A DNA stretch of 64,000 nucleotides from Breviolum minutum Mf 1.05b.01 (GCA_000507305.1 DF241575.1:1-64000), one strand, 5' to 3'; positions 25,001 to 40,000 are shown, numbered from the stretch's first letter. The notes: a model not told the origin generated them from the letters alone. Made by a program: numbers and translations.

Positions 25001-28000
25001 GAACACAACAATATAATGGAGGTTTGTAAAAATGATTTTCCCTTGCAAATGGGGTGATTTTTTAGGTTCCAGCTGTTCATTTTCCAGGGTGTACAACTTG
25101 GATGTTTCAGGAAGATAGGAAATGGTTAGTAAGCAGGTTATAACCCCAATATACCACATTTCTAGGTTGCAACCTATTTACCAACCATTGATCCTAACTT
25201 CCTGGGACATCCAAGAACCCCCGCAACAAGAATCACCACGTTGATTTTTTGCTCGCCAAGTGACGTTCACCGATGACCTTGGTAGATTCAAAGATATTAC
25301 GACCTCCAGGACCCCATGCCAAACAATCGGAATTCCTTGGTTGTCCACGCGAATCATAGCAGACCTCAGCTGAGCCGAGGAAACTAAAACAAGCTCGTCG
25401 ATACTTTCCATTGAGTCATCCTGGTTGGTTCAATGACGGGATCCTTATATCATGGTTTATGAAATAAGCCCTACCTAAGTTGGCAATATAACTATAATCC
25501 CCGAAATACCCTAAACAACCAGGTACTTTTTGCATTTGTTCAGTTGTGAAACCTGACGAGCGTTTGGATCCACCCATTTTTGGGGTCCATGGGACTAGTA
25601 TCATGGGAATCTATAAAAGGTACCCATCTTCAATGCCACCACCACCCCCCCCCAAACCAAAANAAAAAAAAATGAAGGCCTCAAAAAAAGGGATCTATTT
25701 TTTCAGGGATCGGATCGTGGTGGATCCCAAAAAACCGTGAAAATAAGGCCTTAGCCTCACACGGATAGTTGATTTTTCATTGTCAATCAGTGTCCCATGG
25801 ATCCCATGGGCAAGGCAAGGGAAGGGGAAACCATCGGACCAACGAAACCATGAGAAAAGGAAAAAACGGTTGGACTCATAGGAGTAGATGTATATATTAA
25901 TATTTTACCTACAAAAGAACGGCCATACAAAGAAATCAACTAGAGATTGAATGGAGATATGACATGTGGATCCTGCGAAGTTATATCAACCAGAATGATG
26001 TGAGTGATGCATGTTTCAACAATTTTAGCCGTGACCTTGTTATTTCGGGCCATGTGAGAACTCACCCGAAGCCCAAACAAGTCAGCTGAAAAAAGAATTG
26101 CCAGGAAGTGAGTGTTTAAGTGTTTGTTTCCGCAATTTTTTTTGGAGGTGATTTCCCATGAGCAATTGAGCCACGGAAAAAAGCCCTCTTACTTTCCATT
26201 ATTACCCTCTGGTAAACTAACATAGCAATGGAATATCCCCATGTGTATCGCATGTTTAATAGGAAATACATCTTCAAAGGGTCCATTTTCCATTGCTATG
26301 TTAGATTACCAGAGTGTACTGGTTGTTTCATAGGGATCCTTATTATGGTTCATGATAATCCCCACATCACAGGGTAGTATTATCATCCCCGAAACAAAAC
26401 CTCACCAACCAGGGGCCCTTTTTTCATTGCTCAATTGGCACGGTAAGCAGGATATCAATACCTTCAACAAATCCATGCTGGATTTGACAATTTTTTTGGG
26501 GGGGGTATTCCCAAAAACTATGGTCAAACCTGACTGATATCTATACCCCAAACACTCGATGATCTCAATATATTTATTGTAATTGCCTACACTTGGGTAT
26601 TTTAGATGGCAAATGTATGGGTAAATACATCATACAATGAGTCAATGAGTGTTTGGGATAATGAACCCCCTCATTCACCAGTCTGAGTTGAATTTCAAGA
26701 ACTTTTTGATTGGAATTGGTGTGTGAAATGTTAACTAACAGCATAACAAAGGATCCATGTATGGTATATTTACCTACGTTTAAAAGGTATTTTTTTATGG
26801 TAAATGCAGGCATAAAAATCATACCATACATGGATCCTATGGGTAGTGCAAGTACTCATTCGCAAAGGTTACATTTACATGCCAACAACCCACACAATGC
26901 CCTTGTTTGTTTTGGTGAATCACTGAACATCGTACTATTACACAGAATTGCACTATTAATCATAGATTATAAGGAAAATCCTCAAAGATACAATTCACTT
27001 GCATCCAGTTTGATGCGACCCTGGACCAATGGGTTCAATTTATCTACTGGGCGGTTGAACCAACCCATCTGATTTTAAATATTAGTCAAATTGAATCATG
27101 AAACCCTTTAAAGGGTGATAGGGGCCCTAAATAACCACGTGATACAAGGTGTAAACATGGCCCCTGGAGAGTAATTGCACCCATTTTCTTTTTCGTGGAG
27201 GCAACACGTCTGGCTTCAGCAATTCATGGCAATTCTGCCGTTTTTTTGTTTGTTCTTTTTCGGCCTAGCATCCGACTGTGCAGTTTCACATGATTGTCCG
27301 GTGACCTGCGCGCCAAGTTTTCCAAGGAATTTTCAGGAAGATCGAACTTACACCCTTGAAAACTAACATGGCAGGCTGGAACATCCAAGAGATCGGCGCA
27401 TCAAAGCAAGACTAGTTGGTGGTTTCAACCCATTTGAAAAATATGAACGTCAAATTGGATCATTTCCCCAGGTAAGGGTAAAAATGAATAATTGAAACCA
27501 CCACCCAGAAGAGCTTCATGTTTCTCTGCAAGATACCTTTAAAACTCAGCATTGCTCGAGCAAGCTCGACTGAGGCTAAAGCAAGTTTATTGAAGCGGAA
27601 GAGTTTTCGGACGGAATGCTTGGATGAAATAAATAAAACTCTTANNNNNNNNNNNNNNNNNNNNNNNNNNNNNNNNNNNNNNNNNNNNNNNNNNNNNNNN
27701 NNNNNNNNNNNNNNNNNNNNNNNNNNNNNNNNNNNNNNNNNNNNNNNNNNNNNNNNNNNNNNNNNNNNNNNNNNNNNNNNNNNNNNNNNNNNNNNNNNNN
27801 NNNNNNNNNNNNNNNNNNNNNNNNNNNNNNNNNNNNNNNNNNNNNNNNNNNNNNNNNNNNNNNNNNNNNNNNNNNNNNNNNNNNNNNNNNNNNNNNNNNN
27901 NNNNNNNNNNNNNNNNNNNNNNNNNNNNNNNNNNNNNNNNNNATTAACATATCCCACCTTGGGAAAAGGAAAATCATCTTCAAAATGCCATTTTTGGGGG

Positions 28001-31000
28001 ATATGTTAGTTCCCTGGAGGGTACTGAAACACAATACCGCCTTTTACATGAAAAACAAAAAAACACAACAAAGACTCATATGCTCGGGCTGGACAATTCA
28101 CTGTACCTACATTTACAATAAATGTACGCCAAATGTAGGTACATATGCCAGCCCATATGGGACAAATCATAAACTCGGTGACTTCCAGGGGTTTTCTTGC
28201 AAGTAATTATAACCCCAATCCATATCATCCCTCGTGAAAACCATAGCAAAACCAACCAACATGCGTAGATATCCTGGATCTAATGGTTCCTATAGGATCT
28301 AAGGAAGTGCTGAATAACCCATCGAATATTAAAAAAACAACAGGGGCTAAAACAAAGCTCAAACTGTTCAAAACCCTGAAAGCCATCTAACGTTCCCCCC
28401 ACATATATTTCGCCAGAAATCTTTCAACTTCAGCACTATACCACAAGCCTTTTAGGACTACAAACAACTACCCAACCCACCATGCAGCACCCGCCACCCT
28501 TTTCGGGTACCCTCCGCTAGACTAACAAATCGCCATGATCTATATTGGCAAATACCATCCAAAATTAGGTGTATTTTCTATTGCTATCCCATAAAATACC
28601 TATACATTTACATTTACCATAAACATCAACAAAATGTAGGAAAAAATATACCTGTCACAATGTGCGATGATTTCCGTATAGTAAGGGATGATCATCAAGC
28701 CAACAGTAAGACCCATCATAAGGCTTACCTATACCTGGACCCTCCAAGGGGTGCCAAATGGATGGTAAAGGGTGCCATTAAGCACCCACTTAGGGTTCAA
28801 ACACCACCCCTTGGAGGGTGCTGGTAAGGTTGGATGACCATTTCACCATTTTTGGCGACCTTTGACCATTTGGCACACATGGATCCGCAATAAGTTATAT
28901 ATAAGTTATTTCTGGCCAAATAAAAACATGATTCACCAACCTAGATTTGCCTGAAATAAAGGAGATCTCCCCTTACTTTTCACCACCATTTTGGGCTATA
29001 ATTTGACCAAAAGTTATATTTACCAGAGTTATGTTAGTTTCCATTGAATCCTGGTTGTTCAACAGGAATCCTGATATATAATGGCTTATTATAATCCCCA
29101 CATATAACCGGATAGTATTTTTCATCCCCCAACAAAAATCCCCAGAAAACAACGTGAAGTCCCCACAAAAACAACGTGAAGGTCTTTTTTACCCAACATT
29201 TACATTTACCATAAACATCAACAACTTGAAGGTCCATATAACATATACGCCATACATAAACATCCGTAATGGGTCCGTAATGGGTCCCCTTTTAGTGAAA
29301 CCCGGAGTTTTTTCATCAAAACTCGTCCGGGGCGCCTCGCACCAGCTGCCGTGGGTATTGGGCGAAATGTCGCCGGAGGCCGCAGAGCCAAAGCCCGCCA
29401 CGAAGGGTCCACGTCCCGCGGGACGGACCGAGCTGGGACCGTTGATGGCCTTGTCAGTTGGGAGGGTTTTCAGGTGACAACAAGATGGGGCCCCATGAAC
29501 TCTACCTGATTGGTGGTTGAACCAACCCATTTGAAAAATATGCGACCGTCAAATTGGATCATGAAACCCCAATTTTCGGAGTGAACATAAAAAATCTTTG
29601 AAACCACCACCTAGTCTACTATTAAAAGGGGGTGCAATAAATGCAATAACCTATATCATGGTTCAGTTGGAAAATGCCAAACTGTATTGAAAGGTAACAA
29701 GGATTGCAAACCCCGGATCACAGTTAGAAGTTTGTTGAAAAAACATCCGCAACCCAGATACCGTTCTCAAATGGCTATGTACATAGGGATTAATAATTCC
29801 ATCAATGTAACTAGTATATAGGGTCCCATCTTTGCAGGTGACATACACACACACAACCATGGGCAATATGATATTCACATCTTCAAAGGTGACATTCTCG
29901 GTTTAACAACTGACAAACGAGGTTCAATCAACTGTCACCTTCACCCGGACATTCAACGAGGTTTGCACTCTTCAGATGCCACCCCACCCCAACAAAAAAG
30001 CCTTGTTTTTTTTTCCTGCAATGTGGGCCCCTGCATAGGGTTATAATAACCCCTAAAAATGGCCTGAAAAATTGGGTAACTGGAGGTTATTTCAGCCTAC
30101 TTATAGGGGCCCCATAATTCGATTTATAACTTATAACAGTTTTGTTGGGCCCACTTTGTTGAAAAATCACTCAAGATTTACCATTTACATTGATTTGTTT
30201 GATTCCTCTGCAATGGGTCTTTCAACCAACCCTCTGCGAATACTTGGAAATTTTGTGAATCAAAACATGTTACTACCATAGCTGTCATGAATTTCACAAA
30301 TCAATGCATGGCAGTATTTGTGAATAATTACGCATACCGTATACCTACTAATACATAGTCTATTCAAGTGGTATCTCTCCAGCTGATTGGGGTAGGATTG
30401 ATGGTCGAAACATCCCATCCCCGTCATAGGATTCTAGGTATTGAAAACTAACATAGCCCCTGAAAATCAATGGTTGGAAGATGGCATTTCCTTTCGGGGA
30501 GCATGTTAATTTTCGGGTTGGTAAATCCGTTGTTCCCTTTCTTAGGACATGCATGGATCCTGAGGAAATTCACCATTCGAAGATGCTTGCCTTTCGCCCA
30601 TGTTGTGCCCAAAGGCCTTCTCAAAGGCGTACTGCGCGTAGCCCTTGTTGTCACCTGTCTTGGGGTTTCTGTCAAATGCTTCTCCATGGTGCTCCCCCGC
30701 CTTGGAAAGGATAACAAAAAGAAAGCATGCTAACAACAACAACAACAACAACAACAACCACCACTTTCTAACAAAAAAATGTTGAATCTTGGCTACAAGG
30801 TCTCTTCAACTTGTTGGCCACACGAATCATCAATTTAACTTCGCGCCTGAGATCAAACCGCTGGTGCTCTTCATGCTGGTGGCATGAACTGAGAACCAAT
30901 TCATGGTTCCCATTGGCTCTCCAGTTTTAGCATCCACAATCTTAATCAAATCCATGTCGTAGTCCTCAGTTCGGATCACTGAAGTCAGACACAGGTTTGA

Positions 31001-34000
31001 GGGGAAAATTGGATCACTTTTTTGTTGGAGGTTGAGGCACCTAATTGAAAAGTATCGGTCAAATTGGATCGATTTTCCTCTTTTTTTTGGAGGTCAAAAT
31101 CTCAAAAAACCTGTTCTTGAAATGTCACAGCAGTCCTAACTATCCACGCAACACCGACGAAACAGCCGATGTTGAAATTGTTTTGTTTGAAGCCTCAATG
31201 TGGCAGGAAGCCCATGAGCATTGAGCATGTTACTACTGAAAAAACCCACTTCCCAAGGTACCCTCCGGTAATCTAACATAGCCATAGAAAATCCACCATT
31301 TGAAGATGTATTTCCTATTCAAGATGGGGATTTTCCATCCAGCTATGTTAGATTACCGGAGGGTAAATCATCCGCATCCTACAACCGTTCTACTTGAGGG
31401 AGCTGATTTGGTGTCAATTTCAGCTACAGTTTCCATGGTTTAACCTGGGACCTGTGGGGCCACAAGGAGAACTCCAAATCTCTCTCACCCTGGTATTGAA
31501 GGGATTTCAAAAAGGAACCCTTCAATCCTCGGGTTTGGGTTCCCCTGCTTACCTGATTTGGCTTCAGTGAACTCATTTTGCGTTTGAAAAGGGCCCTATT
31601 TCGTATGTAACGTTGTAAGTAGAAACCTCTGATCCGATCATCAAAAAATGATCTCAAGAACTTTCGTCCTTCAACCGGGACATCATTCCCCGAAAACTAA
31701 CATATCACCTGAAAAATGATGGTTGGAAGATAATCCTTTCCTTTCATGGATGGCCGGCCTATTTTTCAAGTTGTTTTTGTTGCTGTTAGATCTGTGAGTT
31801 TCAGGGAGATCTTAGTAGCCTCTCAACCTAAGTAACCACCAGAGTTTTGGTTTTACCAAAGGCACCGTGTTACTCGAGTAATTGGCTCGTTCCTCCGCTG
31901 GATTATGCATGTAAGACGTGGGAGAACGATTTCGCGAGGCGCAATGCCTCAATCACTGCGGATCTGTGGGGTGAACGGACACGTATCCCTCCTGTAATAT
32001 AGGGAATCCTTACCAAGGGCTACACCAAAAAAAGTCGATGGCTAGCAAGTCCTCAAATTTGTGGCGATTTGTCAGAGGACATAATAGGCCAAGGGGCTAA
32101 TGGGAGTGGCGGTGCCGCTATAGCCATCTACTTTCCAGCTAGTGGGTAGTTGATGAGTTGATGAGTTTATTCCCGTAAACCATCCGTAGGTTGATGAGTT
32201 GATAAGTGAAACCCTCCTTGGGAATCTTGGGAACTAACTAACCCTAGGGATCCAATCACCTTCTGAGAACGGTAATGGAACCAAAATACCTTTTCTGAGG
32301 ATGTGATTATACACCCCAATCATCATCTGACAAGGTGATTGGATCCTTAGGCCTTAGGGTAACATATCCCACCTTATTGGAAGAGGAAAATCATCCTTCC
32401 AATCCGCTACCTCTAAATGAGATATGTTACTTCCCTGGGAGAGAAGTAATTATTTCACCCCATGCAGTGAAACTTATTGATTTTTCGGCGGTGAAGGAAC
32501 TCAATTTACAACTAGCTAGGGGTCCACCTTGTGCGTAAGCCATACCATCCATGGGACGAACGGTGTATTTACCTACATGAATCGTTGATTTTTATGGTAA
32601 ATTAGGAGGTAAATATACCGGTCTCATGGAATCTATGGGAAACCTGAATCCTTATTAAGGGCTAAGGAGGCCAGCCGCCTAGTGGATCGATGAATCTTGT
32701 CCCCTACATAGGGACACGGTTAGGGATCTAAATTATGGAGGAAGGATTCCAACTGTTGATGGTTTATCCAGCTACTCAGGCAAGGACCTTGCAATCCTTG
32801 GAAATCCCTTGTAAGTAATGTTGGATAAACCATCAACAGTTGGAACTTGCAACATTGGAGGATGGTTCCGCAAGGTTCCACATTGCAAGGTAAACTACAT
32901 AATTTAGTTTACCTTTTTTTGGGGTGGTTAAGTGACCTTCTCAGAGGTTGAGTGACCTCCAACCAGGGGATCAAAAGGTCACTTTGAATCACCCAGTAAA
33001 AATATATATGTAAACAACAGTTTGTCATGCTTTTTGTAATTCTGAACTGGTCATATATAGTATTTTGTAAACCTAATCAAACTGTTTGTTTCAATATTGT
33101 TTTTCCTACTGTTATGCCCTTAGCGTTTTGTTATCCCAGCTGGGTTGGGGATCAACAGACAGTCTCTTCTCAAATCCGTGGCGAATCTCATGATGACGGG
33201 TCTTTGAAGCTTGATTCTTGGGGTGTTGCTGAAGCACCATTTCATCTACATATACCTGGAACCCATTTGTCCTTTGTTTTGCCTCCGAAAGAAGGTCTTT
33301 TCCAATCAAAACAAGGGTCATGGCTGGGTTCTAGGTGTACATACCTATAAAGCAAACATAACCAAGCGGCCCCAACTAATCATCCACCTCTGAATTCTTT
33401 CCCAAGGAACGGCATAGGACATCCAGGCACTGTGGTGTTATCCACCGGTCCCACCGCCAGCGACACATGGGCGGGGCGGATGTTGTTATGTGCCATCTTG
33501 ACTGCTTCCTTAGAGAGGTCAAGGTAACAATCCCATTGGATCCATGCATATGGACCTGATCTTCCAGTTCCCTGTATATTTGGAACCAAGCTCCCAGTTG
33601 CCAATATATCAAATAACTAGACACCTGCTTCCAAATATATAGGGAACTGGAAGATTTACCTACATTTGATTGATTTTTAGTTGTTCTTGATGGTAAAATT
33701 TGGTAAATGTAGGCAAATATCCCTTGGGATCACAGGACAAATGTTGGTAAGTTTTGGGATGGTACCCGGGATAATCAATCCCAGTATATATATATACATA
33801 TATTTACTGGGTCCCAATCCCCTTTTCAAAAGGCTCCAACAAGGGGGAGGTTAAACATCTAGGGGCCCCCATCCCAAGGGTTTTCCCACCATTTCCCTAT
33901 GATAGAAAAGTCAAGGTCACGCTTGGGTCTGGCCCATTCCCAGGATGCCAGTGACAAACACTGTTACTGGGAGGGGGATGGCCACACCCAACATATCACC

Positions 34001-37000
34001 TATAAACCGTTTCAGAGGCGAGCTGTCAAACTTCCGGGGGTATACAGTACAGCAAATAAAGAATCAGATACGTGATTTTTAGATCCGAACGGTTAAGGAG
34101 CTAGTCCATTTGCTATGTTCAAAGGTAAGTTTAATACATTTAATACATATTCATGTGTATGTCAACTGGTGCAGCGTTTCTGAACCAGAAGCAATGCCAC
34201 TAGCAAGGTGTGCACTTGGCTGAAATCTTATCTCCCAGCCACTCACCCCCCAAAAAAAACAAGTACGGGCTTAATAAGGCCTTCCGAAGGGTCAATGATT
34301 GTAATGATTGTTCATGAGCCTTTACCAAGCACATATGTATGGTGAGGCTACACCCCTTAATATGGAACACGATAATGAAGGTTTGGTTCAAATGATCTTC
34401 CTTTTCAATTGTCTCGGATGTTTTAGGTTCCAGCCGTTAATTTTGAAATTCGATGTCTGTTAGGGAGGTCATTCCTTCCACAGAAAATGCCAAGTGACCA
34501 CCATGCCATCGATCAAGGCCTGCAAAAAAAAAGTCTGACAAACTCCCATCTCAGCGCCACATCCCACTCCATGGGACATCATGATATATTGTTTATAATT
34601 TGATATATTTTGTGCCGTTTGTTTTTTTGTGAAGCAAACATGTAAAGGTAAAAGGTGGTAACTGTGTATATTATACATATATATAATATATGTGTGTGAT
34701 TTAATATGTATGCAGTATTATTTGTAAATATACAATACCCCCGTTCCATGGATTCTATGGGCACCCACTAACACAACTAACATTACATGGACCACATTTC
34801 TCTTGCTAAGTGATGTCACGCCAGGGGGACGGGTTTCAACCAACTTCTATAGACTAGTTGGTGGTTTCAACCCATTTGAAAAATAGGCTCGTCAAATTGA
34901 ATCATTTCCCCAGGGTTCCGGGTTAAAACTAAAAAAATATTCAAACTTTCACCACCTAGTAAAGACGTTAATGACTCTTGCGAGTTCAACTTGATTGCAA
35001 AAAACGGTGAAACGATCAAGTTCCAAACATTTTCCTACCTGGTCCTGGTGGATGATTTTTTGGACATCTATCTGTATTGCCAGGCCTCCCATCCAGGCCT
35101 GGAAAAGCCGGTCGTTATAAACGGGGTGAAATAACCTATAACCCCTATACGTAGGGAGTAGCTTCGCTTGTATCATACAACCCTCGCCACATAGCATTCT
35201 GAAATCTATTGAAATCAGGTCCGTCGGTCCCCATAGATCTGGACCAATCTTCAAGTTCCTAAACTTGCACTACCTCTTGAGAACTTTGATGTCCTCAGCA
35301 GTCATGATGCTAAAGGCTGTGCGCTCACAAAACGAATATGGAGCAGTTGGAGCAGTCGCTCAAGCAAAGGATACTTGTCCCTGCAGATGTAACTTGTACC
35401 AATGGCACTCATCGATTGCATTTTAATGAAGTCCTGCCGGATGTACCTCTCCGGTACAAGAAGCGTAGCGAGCAACTTCCGTTCGTCAAGATGAGGAAGG
35501 CCGTTGACCACGGTATAGCCGAGAAAGTCGAATTGGGTTCCTGAACCAAAAGGGACTGCGTCGTCCTTCAGATTATAGTCCAGGTAGTAGGCACAATCGA
35601 CCAGGGCTTTGCGAAAGAGCTGGACGAGGTGTGCAATGACATGAATATGAAGGTCGTCCGCTAACACTGCGAACCGTATGATCGGCCATGCCTGCTCCGG
35701 AGATTGAAATGTGACTTTCAGCGATGCACGAAGCATCAAAACAGTGGAAAGCCAACTGTCCTTGGAACTACCCCCCGGGCACCAGGATGCTGGCTCGTCA
35801 GCACCAGGCTGACATGAATCATTTTTAGGATCGGGAAGCCTGAACTAAACTTCATTTGTGACTGGAATCCTGGGTGAGGGGGATAGACCAAAGTTATACC
35901 CCCAGTTATCTATTTATTCTCGCCCATTATAGGGGCCCCATAACTCGACTTATAACGATCGGTTCGGGGGCCTCACCTTGTATGGCGCCCATCCATGTTT
36001 TCTCTCCGGACGGCACCTGTGTAGACTGCTTTACATAGCCAAATGAAGAAATCTGGTACAAATAATACCTGAGCAAACGGCAACAAACCCTTACCCAAAT
36101 TCTCTATCTATGGAATATTTACCTACATACGTGCATTTATCATACACCTGGTCAAATCATAATATTGCACCAACCTAGACTTCCTTGAAATAAGGGGATT
36201 TCCCTTCCGCAGCTACCTTTTGAGGTGAGGTCGTGTGAGGTCGCTATAATTTTACATTAATGTAGATAGGTAAATATACCGGTCCCATGGATCCTATGGA
36301 TCCTATGGGTTCTCCACTGTCACGGGATTGTTTCATGACTCGGCAGGGTGGCATGGTCACTGCTGACCTGGGTGGCTGTCAATTTGTTTTTTGGCGGAGC
36401 TAAGCCATGAAAATGCTCACTAGACAAGAAAATCATATCCACAATGTTCAAGTGAGTCACAAAAAAACAAACTTTCCATTATACTGGCTGTTTAATAGGG
36501 AATCTTATAATAGGACATAATCAACCCTACAACGAAGAGTAGTAAAACCCCTTGAGAAAACCTAAACAAACAAGTGGGATTCTTGTTGAAAACTTCACAA
36601 TCCAATCCATGAAATCTTGGTTGGTTGGTAGGAATCCTTTCCGTTGCGCCTTGTGATAATCCTCATCAAACAAACTACTATAAATACCCCTGCAAAGATT
36701 ATCACGGAACCTGAAAATCAGCCCCTGAAAACGAGATTCCTGTTGGAAGCCATCATTGTCAGGTTCCATATTAAACTTTGGGGCTGTAGTTCCGACATAC
36801 CCCCCGGGCCCCAGGATGCAATCGTGGCAAATAGGAAGGTTTAGATTGTGATCCCCCAACCTAAAAATGTCATGTCATCCTAATGGTGACTGGTACCCGC
36901 CTGGCGGGGGGGTAGATTTGATGAATATCAGGGGATAGTTGGATGTGACAACAACCAGCAACCAGGTGAACCGAGATAATCAATATTTCCTCGGGACAAG

Positions 37001-40000
37001 GATTAATCGGCCATATCCATTGATGTTTTCTGGTTGGCAAAGGTAAGGTTGGCAGCATCAAACAAAAACCACGCAAAATATAACAGCAAAAACCCTTGCA
37101 AATGATTGGACTGGAAGACAATCCTTTCATTTTGGGTTACAGGGAAACTTTTGGAGGCTGGTGTTAAACTTTGCGGCTATGACAAACATGTGAAGTCAAT
37201 TGATCAATGTATCTGCATATTACTTGATCACCTCGTGTTGCTTTTCGTCAAGATTCATCCAAAAATGAGCAGTGACCAAAACCCTGGTTATTATGAATGC
37301 TGTATGTAGGGGCCACAAATACCGAGTTATGCAGGCAAGGCAATCGAGAAACCATTATAAGGATCTTCATGAACCAATCAGGATTCTATGGTTCGATGCT
37401 TGGAAAAAGCTCCAAACATATTCACCCAAATGGTGGTGAAAAATGGTGATGATATCCCATGCTACAACGTAAAACGATCACTTTAAACAAATCCAAGATG
37501 GGAGTGCCCTCCTATCAAACAACACATCGCCCCTGAAAATAGGCCTTTTGCCCCGAAAAGAGATGTTCATCTTCGAACCATGTTCAGCTGCAAGCCATTG
37601 GTTTCAGGGAGAGTCAGAAAAAGGACTAGGACGAAAAAGTAAAGTACCCATAGGAACATATAGGAACCATGTATGGCCTTCTCAGCCACATTTGCCATAA
37701 ATTCAAGCCAAATGAACATATACCATAATTACCATGGATCCTATGAGCTATGCAACATCGTAAACGGTGTTTTTGTTCATGCCTTCCCTGTCTGAGGACC
37801 CACAATTTGGAGCATACATCTCTCACTGCCACGGTACGGACTAACACCAGCGGGTCCCATGTGAGTATGGCTTGGTCCAATGAGAACATTGTGCCTTCCA
37901 CCCGATGGATCCGATGGAAACACCCAACATTCCCGATGGATACCCTTTGAAACAAGACAAACATCTTGATATACACTCCCTCAAACTAACATTTTCGCCC
38001 GTGAAAATAGGCCTTTTGCCCCAAAAAGAAACTACAGTAGTATTCCAACCATCCATTTTTCAGGGGCGAACTGTTAGTTTCAGGGAGGGTACAGAAAAAT
38101 GATGGAGTGTTGTTTTACTTGAAAAATACATCGATTTGTTTGCTATGTGTTTTTCATGTTCAACATCTTCAACACAACAAAACATCCAACGAAACACTGA
38201 GATACAATTCTTTTTCGGCCCGTCAATTTGTCAGAGGATAGTTGGATGTACTCCTACCAAAGTACCCCTATGGGAAATCCATGTATAAGCCCTCAAATCA
38301 GTGGGTTATAACTGATCCCCAAGAATCCCTAGAGAATCCTGGATAAATACCATGGGTACACTGTTAGTGCCGGAATTCCTCTTTGTCTAACTTGGATCCG
38401 TTCAGGACTGAAAAATCCCAAACTTGCATCTTGCATCTTCCAGTGAGCTATGAACTTCGTATCCCGTTGGGTATCTAAGCAGGCATATAATGGTTGGTTA
38501 ATACTCATATACTGTAAAAACTGGTTGGTCAAAATACTGAAAGACTGACAAAAAAAAGAAACTTCCTGAACTTCTAAGGGTTTACGTTATTGTCAATATT
38601 GTTTGAGTCCTGCCTAAACACTGGAAAAACCAGTGGATAATGAAGGTGAAGAAAGGACCACTATCTGGCTTAGTGATGATTATCTACCCACGGTTGCAGG
38701 GTTCTGGCAACCCCTCAATAGACTCTTTTTAGATGCCACTTCTGCGCTGCATGATCCTAAGTACTTACGAAACCTGGGAGCGAGCCCATCCTCCAAGTAA
38801 GGAAATGCATGGAAATGCACCTTTTTGGAGGGAAGGTTTTTGTTTGCTCCACCTCCTTGCCACTCACCCCCCAAAAGCTTTCCAAAAGATTCAGGTACCT
38901 AAAATGGAAGTTCGAAATCACCTTTTCTAAGCTCTATCCGATAGTAAGGCTTAAGGGAATCCCTACCACCTAGACAAGAGCCTTAACCCCAAAGTTTAAC
39001 GAAATTCGCCCCTGAAAAAGTGACCGATTTCCCCAATAGGGAAGGCTTGTCTACGTCTTCCTTTTCCACCATTTTTCAGGGGACGAGCTGTTCACCTTGG
39101 GTCGCGCCATAAGGTTCAGTAACCTCCCAGAATTCTTAACATAGATATCCAAAATGACGCCATGTTTGAAACGAGATACATGTTCCATCATTTTCCAAAC
39201 CAGCATATTTTTGGGGGGGTATCTATGTTAGATTTCGGGGGTGTAGCTCCAGCGTACCTGAAAACTTAAAGATTCCCCACAGGAATTCCACCTCCACCAA
39301 GGAGCATTCCAAACCTCCCAATAGGAAATCCAAGCATATATTTAACCTACATGAAAACTGGGTTCACAACCACCATCCAGGGTGCAACCAATCGTCACCA
39401 CCAGCATTATCATATTTGTTTCAGCGGATAGTTGGATGGTTGGATGTACCACTACCAACGTACCCCTATGGGAAATCCCTAATATAAGCTCTTTGAAGTG
39501 GGTATTTATGGGTTATAATCCCCAAGAATCCCTAGAGAATCCCCAATGAATACCATGGGTGCACTGTTGGAGGTACAGCCAATTGTCACTTGACTTTTAG
39601 ATTTGTCTAAGAAAATTCCAACAGACCCCTGGAACATACCCCAGGTACCCCCAAATACAAATATGAGAGGATTTCCTTCATAAACAGGTGGCTGAGGGTC
39701 TGGGGTATGTTCCAGGGGTCTGTTGGAATTTCCTTAGAATTTGAGGATCCCAAACTAAATTTTAGACTCGCCATGTTCTCCTTCCAAAGCATCTGGAGCC
39801 AGGCCAAATGTCAAAAACGCGATCTGTTGAAAATATACATTTACGCTTTCTTGGTGGACCCCTACAAAATAATAAATGAAGTTATAATTCCTACAAATGG
39901 CTAACCGGGGTTATATATATAACCCTATATTGTAGGGCCCCACCTTGTATCCCATAGCATCCCTGGGACGAACGGTATATTTACCTACATGAAAACCATG

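Larger units (their letters stand above)
22825..27269 (-). other. Ceramidase intron 12 (4.4 kb)
   Basis: Holds IR-E (23450-23588, 25089-25215), IR-S (24374-24478), IR-H (24989-25092), an IR-M interrupted by IR-I (26168-26433), a TACCCCAAACACTC inverted repeat (26541-26660), IR-A (26750-26844) and IR-T tracts. A coding-like reading near 24240-24350 is unassigned. Confidence 0.55.

Noticed and set aside
27460-28034. Three long open frames spanning the gap
   Set aside because: They are open only because N codons contain no stops.
29189-29530. The full 113-residue open frame as one exon
   Set aside because: The ends run into IR-D sequence; only 29336-29449 matches ceramidase, with plausible AG and GC sites.
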